From Paracoccaceae bacterium (GTDB lineage: Bacteria; Pseudomonadota; Alphaproteobacteria; Rhodobacterales; Rhodobacteraceae), in NCBI GenBank assembly GCA_014872815.1, contig WKFK01000014.1, forward strand, positions 682,001 through 746,000: a stretch of DNA of 64,000 bases, written 5' to 3'. The position numbers and the translations under genes were made by a program. Below the pieces are notes generated by a model, which saw nothing but the letters and a program-made list of their open reading frames with translations, had not been told where the DNA came from and made no database searches. This document shows positions 60,464 through 64,000 of the stretch, piece after piece (positions within the stretch are counted from its first letter, which is position 1; every line of letters begins with the position of its first letter).

Positions 60464-60931
60464 TTAGTCCTCAGGAGATGGATCGGGACGCAGTTCACTC
60501 ACAAATTTATCAAAGTCATCGGCAGCTTGGAAGTTTTTGTAGACGCTGGCGAAGCGCACGTAAGCCACGGTATCAATCCTAGCTAAGGCTTCCATGACGA
60601 TCTCACCGATGGTCTTGGACGGGATATCCGTCTCGCCCATGCTTTCCAAACGGCGCACAATACCGCTGATCATCTGATCAATGCGTTCCGGCTCAACCGG
60701 GCGTTTTTGCATGGAAATGCGGATCGAGCGCTCAAGCTTGTCGCGGTCAAAATCTTCGCGACGCCCGTTGGATTTCACCACCACCAAATCGCGCAACTGC
60801 ACGCGTTCGTAGGTTGTAAAGCGTCCGCCGCAAGCGGGACAAAACCGGCGACGTCGGATCGACACATGATCCTCCGCAGGCCGCGAATCTTTCACCTGAG
60901 TGTCGATGTTTCCGCAAAACGGACAGCGCAT
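60464..60931 (-). CDS. nrdR: Transcriptional repressor NrdR
   Basis: A 155-residue repressor of ribonucleotide reductase genes. The N-terminal zinc ribbon is [16 protein letters not shown] with [12 protein letters not shown]. The ATP-cone domain follows ([20 protein letters not shown]) and senses ATP/dATP. It is two bases upstream of ribD, the standard nrdR-ribD arrangement. The 228 bases upstream (60,932-61,159) contain no gene that I can support. Confidence 0.96.
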   Translation of the reverse strand: MRCPFCGNIDTQVKDSRPAEDHVSIRRRRFCPACGGRFTTYERVQLRDLVVVKSNGRREDFDRDKLERSIRISMQKRPVEPERIDQMISGIVRRLESMGETDIPSKTIGEIVMEALARIDTVAYVRFASVYKNFQAADDFDKFVSELRPDPSPED

Positions 60932-61159
60932 AGACTTCCCCTTGTTCCAACTGCTCTTTGCCTGTGCCGCAATACGTTACGGCGCGGGTTGGGTATTTTC
61001 CCAAGTTATCCACAGGCACTATAGGAAAGCTACAAGCCTTTGGGTAGAGGCAAAAAGCCACCCCAAGATGGCGGTACTGGGAAACCACATTCGGTTTTCC
61101 CCCTGAAGATTTTCAGCCACGGCCCTATATCAATCTCAAAGGCCCAACGGTCTTTCCAT

Positions 61160-61582
61160 TCATGCACCTAAATGCGCTGCCACACACCTCGTGTGCGGCG
61201 CATTCCTGTGTTCAAACAGATAAATTCCTTGCCAAGTTCCCAGTGCTAACTGACCGTTTGTGACTGGAATAGACAAAGACACAGGCATCATCGCCGCCTT
61301 GATATGCGCGGGCATGTCGTCCGGTCCTTCATAGGTATGTGTCAGGTAGCGCATCGACGGATCTGTCGTCGGCGGCACAAGGCGATGAAAAAAGTTCTGC
61401 AAATCGGTTTGCACCTCGGGGTCGGCGTTCTCCTGAATGAGCAAACTGCAAGACGTGTGGCGCACAAACAGTGTCAACAATCCGGTGTGCCCACTCTGCG
61501 AGACCCAGCGTGCGACCTCTCCCGTGAACTCACACAGGCCTGGCCCCATAGTGTGAACCAGAAATTCCTTTTGAAGGCTCAA
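61160..61582 (-). CDS. YjbQ/UPF0047 family protein (secondary thiamine-phosphate synthase type)
   Basis: A 140-residue single-domain protein. Family features are LTLFVRHTSCSLLIQENADPEVQTD and the C-terminal LGTWQGIYLFEHRN, where His residues line the active site. YjbQ proteins show thiamine-phosphate synthase side activity in some bacteria; the physiological role is unsettled. It lies downstream of three lipoprotein genes on the same strand. Confidence 0.9.
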   Translation of the reverse strand: MSLQKEFLVHTMGPGLCEFTGEVARWVSQSGHTGLLTLFVRHTSCSLLIQENADPEVQTDLQNFFHRLVPPTTDPSMRYLTHTYEGPDDMPAHIKAAMMPVSLSIPVTNGQLALGTWQGIYLFEHRNAPHTRCVAAHLGA

Positions 61583-61606
61583 AGTTGCCGCCTATCCAAC
61601 AAAGGA

Positions 61607-62038
61607 TCAGTCATCGCTGCTCGGCAAAGGTGCGCAACTTCGACGCGCACTGCCGACAGTCGTTGACTGACCAACCTCAGGACCCCAACCACGGTTGGCA
61701 GGGCGATTTGTGGCGCCTGAAACCTGAGAGGGCGGCTTTAACGCAAATTGAGCCGCATCCGGACCATCAAAGGTCACCCCGCGCCCCGCTCCTCCGACTG
61801 CATACACCGGAGCACTATCAGGTGCGCCTAACTCGCGGGACGCATAGCTGCCCGCACCGCACCAAAAGTCAGACTGCCTGCCGTTGGGGCGCGCGAACAC
61901 CTCAAAAACGTCTTCATTGACCGGGTGCACACGCACGCCGTTTTGCGCAGTGAAAGCCATGCTGGATACACATCCGCTAAGGGCCGCCAAACCAGCAACA
62001 AATGCACACTGCCTCACTGAGTTTCCTACGCGCTTCAT
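61607..62038 (-). CDS. Putative lipoprotein, tandem paralogue 1
   Basis: A 143-residue predicted lipoprotein (lipobox ALSGC near residue 22). It shares with the next two genes the block GVRVHPVNEDVFEV, FWCGAGSYA, LGA, VYAVGGAG, AAQFALKPP and GWGPEVG, ending VGSARRSC. Two conserved cysteines (WCGAG and ARRSC) may form a disulfide. The ATG at 62038 overlaps the stop of paralogue 2 by one base (TGATG). Function unknown. Confidence 0.8.
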   Translation of the reverse strand: MKRVGNSVRQCAFVAGLAALSGCVSSMAFTAQNGVRVHPVNEDVFEVFARPNGRQSDFWCGAGSYASRELGAPDSAPVYAVGGAGRGVTFDGPDAAQFALKPPSQVSGATNRPANRGWGPEVGQSTTVGSARRSCAPLPSSDD

Positions 62039-62457
62039 CACGACCAGAAATCATTGCTGTCGATGCCACATTGGTTTCTCGCAAGGCCAACAGTCTTACT
62101 GCTCCCTAGGCGAGGTCCCCAGGACCCTGACCGCCCTGTTGCGCCCTGCACTTCCTGCGGTGGCTTAAGCGAAAATTGCGCGGTCTCAGGATTATTGCTC
62201 ACGGTTCCAGGGCCGGTCCCACCAACCACATAGACGCGTACGCTGTCAGAAGCCCCTAGCTGCCGACGTGCATAGTCGCCGGCACCACACCAAAAGTTTG
62301 CTTCTATTGCATTGGGCCGAACACCAACTTCAAAGACGTCGGCATTGACGGGAATAACCCGAATACCGCCACGCGAAACGAAGCCGCCACTTGACGTATC
62401 CATACAAGCACCAAGTGCCGCCGCGCCCAATGACAAGAAGAACCAGTAGCTTTTCAT
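62038..62457 (-). CDS. Putative lipoprotein, tandem paralogue 2
   Basis: A 139-residue predicted lipoprotein (lipobox AALGAC, around residue 18). Paralogue core: GIRVIPVNADVFEV, FWCGAGDYARRQLGA, VYVVGGTGPG, TAQFSLKPP and WGPRLG, ending ARNQC. The start at 62457 has GAGAGAGGGTGAT upstream. The longer in-frame start at 62790 runs across paralogue 3 and is rejected. It is coupled to paralogue 1. Function unknown. Confidence 0.8.
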   Translation of the reverse strand: MKSYWFFLSLGAAALGACMDTSSGGFVSRGGIRVIPVNADVFEVGVRPNAIEANFWCGAGDYARRQLGASDSVRVYVVGGTGPGTVSNNPETAQFSLKPPQEVQGATGRSGSWGPRLGSSKTVGLARNQCGIDSNDFWS

Positions 62458-62542
62458 ATCACCCTCTCTCAGACCACAATCCGAATACGTCCGGAACTCG
62501 AAGCGGTCTTTCCATTTGTTGCATCCAGTCAAAGCAGCGGCC

Positions 62543-62965
62543 TTAGAAACCTCTGCCAAACCGAAGTCTGTCGCAATAATATCGCGCATCGCCCACGAAC
62601 TCGTCTTCCCCCAACCGTGGGCCCCAAGTCCCCTTACGGCCAGAAGCACCAGCCGCCTGCCCGGGAGGCTTAAGGGAGAATTGCGCTGCGTCACGGCTCT
62701 CGCTCGTGTAGCCAGGCCCAGCCTCACCGACCACATAGATTCTGGCATTAGCCGGGGCTCCCAATGCCTGGCTGGCATAGTTCCCGGCACCGCACCACAG
62801 TGCGTTGTACATATTCAAATTGGGTCGTGCTGCGACTTCAAAAACATCCGCGGAAACAGGGTTAACCCGCACGCCACCAGTCGTAACAAATCCAGTGTTT
62901 CCACTGCCGGACGTTTCCGAGCAACTGGCTAAAATTGCAAAAGCAAAAGCAGAAATTCGTTTCAT
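62543..62965 (-). CDS. Putative lipoprotein, tandem paralogue 3
   Basis: A 140-residue predicted lipoprotein (short signal, lipobox ILASC). Paralogue core: GVRVNPVSADVFEVAARPN, LWCGAGNYASQALGA, IYVVGEAGPGY, AAQFSLKPP and WGPRLGEDEFVG, ending ARYYC. It is first in the transcribed order. Its C-terminal tail (DRLRFGRGF) differs from the others. Function unknown. Confidence 0.8.
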   Translation of the reverse strand: MKRISAFAFAILASCSETSGSGNTGFVTTGGVRVNPVSADVFEVAARPNLNMYNALWCGAGNYASQALGAPANARIYVVGEAGPGYTSESRDAAQFSLKPPGQAAGASGRKGTWGPRLGEDEFVGDARYYCDRLRFGRGF

Positions 62966-63032
62966 GGCTATCTCTTAATGCGATATCCACCAAAAACAGC
63001 AGACAATCCCAGCTTACTCTTTGAATTCCCAT

Positions 63033-63058
63033 AAGGAAAGAGCGCCCAATGGACGCTC
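63033..63058 (-). terminator. Probable terminator after hlyU
   Basis: GAGCG-C-CC (63040-63047) pairs with GG-A-CGCTC (63051-63058), one mismatch, with a three-base loop and a pyrimidine-rich TTTCCTT tail on the minus strand. Confidence 0.55.
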
Positions 63059-63106
63059 CCTGACACTCTTGCCAACAGTGTTCGACGATTTTAGTAGACA
63101 CAATGA

Positions 63107-63391
63107 TCAGAAGATCATGTCTCCCATTTGATCAATCATCTGTTTTGCCTTGCCAATTGAGGCTTCAACCGCTTCGTTTTGATCTCGCAGAACATCCGCG
63201 CGGATCAGCGTATGGCTCTTGGCCTCGCCGTTCACGTTTCCGTCAATACGAGCCGAGATGCGGAACTGTCCACCTTCAGCAATTGGACAAGGGGTGATTT
63301 GATACCCCTTGTACTCAACCGGTTGCTCCGTTTTTTCAGCAGCCGCGCCTTGATCAGCGCCGCCACCAAAGAACTTCTTCAGAAACGACAT
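63107..63391 (-). CDS. HlyU family protein
   Basis: A 94-residue protein matching the HlyU family (EYKGYQITPCPIAEGGQFRI, HTLIRADVLRDQNEAVEA). The N-terminus is a short basic FLKKFFGGG stretch. The family name comes from a Vibrio regulator, but these alphaproteobacterial members are unrelated in detail, so the function should be treated as unknown. It starts three bases after the rpoD stop on the same strand and is probably co-transcribed. Confidence 0.8.
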   Translation of the reverse strand: MSFLKKFFGGGADQGAAAEKTEQPVEYKGYQITPCPIAEGGQFRISARIDGNVNGEAKSHTLIRADVLRDQNEAVEASIGKAKQMIDQMGDMIF

Positions 63392-63394
63392 GGC

Positions 63395-64000
63395 TTACTG
63401 ATCCAGGAAGCTGCGCAGTTTGCGCGAACGGCTTGGATGCTTCAGCTTGCGCAACGCCTTAGCCTCGATCTGACGGATACGTTCACGTGTCACGCTGAAC
63501 TGCTGGCCCACTTCCTCAAGTGTGTGGTCGGTGTTCATGCCGATGCCAAAGCGCATCCGCAGAACCCGCTCCTCACGCGGGGTGAGGCTTGCAAGTACGC
63601 GGGTGGTGGTCTCCTTAAGGTTTTCCTGAATGGCGCTGTCCAGCGGCAGCACAGCATTCTTGTCCTCGATGAAATCACCCAGCTGGCTGTCTTCCTCATC
63701 CCCAATCGGGGTTTCCAGAGAGATCGGCTCCTTGGCGATTTTCATCACCTTGCGCACCTTCTCCAGCGGCATCTGCAGCTTCTCCGCCAGTTCTTCCGGC
63801 GTCGGCTCGCGGCCAATTTCATGCAGCATCTGACGCGAGGTCCGCACCAGCTTGTTGATCGTTTCGATCATATGCACAGGAATACGGATGGTGCGGGCTT
63901 GGTCGGCAATCGAACGGGTGATCGCCTGACGGATCCACCAAGTCGCATAGGTCGAGAACTTATAGCCGCGACGGTATTCAAACTTGTCCACCGCCTTCAT
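63395..64000 (-). CDS. rpoD: RNA polymerase primary sigma factor RpoD (3' part)
   Basis: The C-terminal 201 residues of sigma-70; the 5' part lies beyond the right edge. Region 2.3-2.4 ([20 protein letters not shown]), region 3 ([14 protein letters not shown]), and region 4.2 with the -35 helix-turn-helix ([28 protein letters not shown]) are complete. The methionine at 64000 is internal. HlyU follows directly. Confidence 0.97.
   Translation of the reverse strand: MKAVDKFEYRRGYKFSTYATWWIRQAITRSIADQARTIRIPVHMIETINKLVRTSRQMLHEIGREPTPEELAEKLQMPLEKVRKVMKIAKEPISLETPIGDEEDSQLGDFIEDKNAVLPLDSAIQENLKETTTRVLASLTPREERVLRMRFGIGMNTDHTLEEVGQQFSVTRERIRQIEAKALRKLKHPSRSRKLRSFLDQ

Overview
The window looks like chromosomal DNA from an alphaproteobacterium of the order Rhodobacterales, most likely the Roseobacter group. 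The grounds are gene content (RpoHI, CarD-FdxA-S4-SUV3-like helicase cluster, DUF4167, DUF6476 and DUF6324-type proteins, a RibB with a decayed RibA domain), a tRNA-His with G1:U72 and A73, a GTTC-N7-GTTC SOS box before mmcB and a TGA-N9-TCA iron box before an iron-transport gene. The species cannot be named from the sequence. No insertion sequence, prophage, CRISPR array or rRNA was seen. Genes are dense, with many stop/start overlaps.

Layout. 1-7,114: partial amidohydrolase, hppD with a divergent Lrp-type regulator, a KefB-like antiporter, cobT/cobS, and a potassium channel with a zinc-ribbon tail. 7,236-12,235 (minus): TPR protein, SUV3-like helicase, S4 protein, ferredoxin, CarD. 12,306-23,849: SCP2 protein, lysophospholipase-like hydrolase, oligoendopeptidase, flavodoxin-like protein, M19 dipeptidase, iron-binding protein with iron box, MazG, M20 hydrolase, agmatinase and small envelope proteins. 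23,911-30,291: prfA-prmC, DUF4167, Gfo/Idh/MocA oxidoreductase, rpoH, RluA synthase and DUF6476.

30,354-47,036 is the accessory part. First comes a translationally coupled minus-strand operon of three genes: a LysM/FecR/Ig-like exported protein, a 1,631-residue exported protein with 15 PKD repeats, and a Cache-HAMP class III cyclase. Then comes a set without signal peptides: an animal-type haem peroxidase plus a small protein (plus strand), a coupled YcaO-BTAD regulator pair (minus strand), and a divergent trypsin-like protease plus a 209-residue protein (plus strand). Inverted repeats sharing GCGTTAA and TCACG elements lie before the peroxidase and in the YcaO/protease intergenic region. This is the best candidate for an undescribed system in the window.

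47,269-64,000: tRNA-His, GNAT acetyltransferase, SOS-controlled mmcB, an orphan ATP-grasp protein, a CDF metal exporter, and the riboflavin block nusB-ribH-ribB-ribE (read leftward), separated from ribD-nrdR by three plus-strand capsule genes (kpsS-like, Wza/KpsD-like, kpsC-like). The window closes with YjbQ, three tandem paralogous lipoproteins, HlyU and the 3' part of rpoD.
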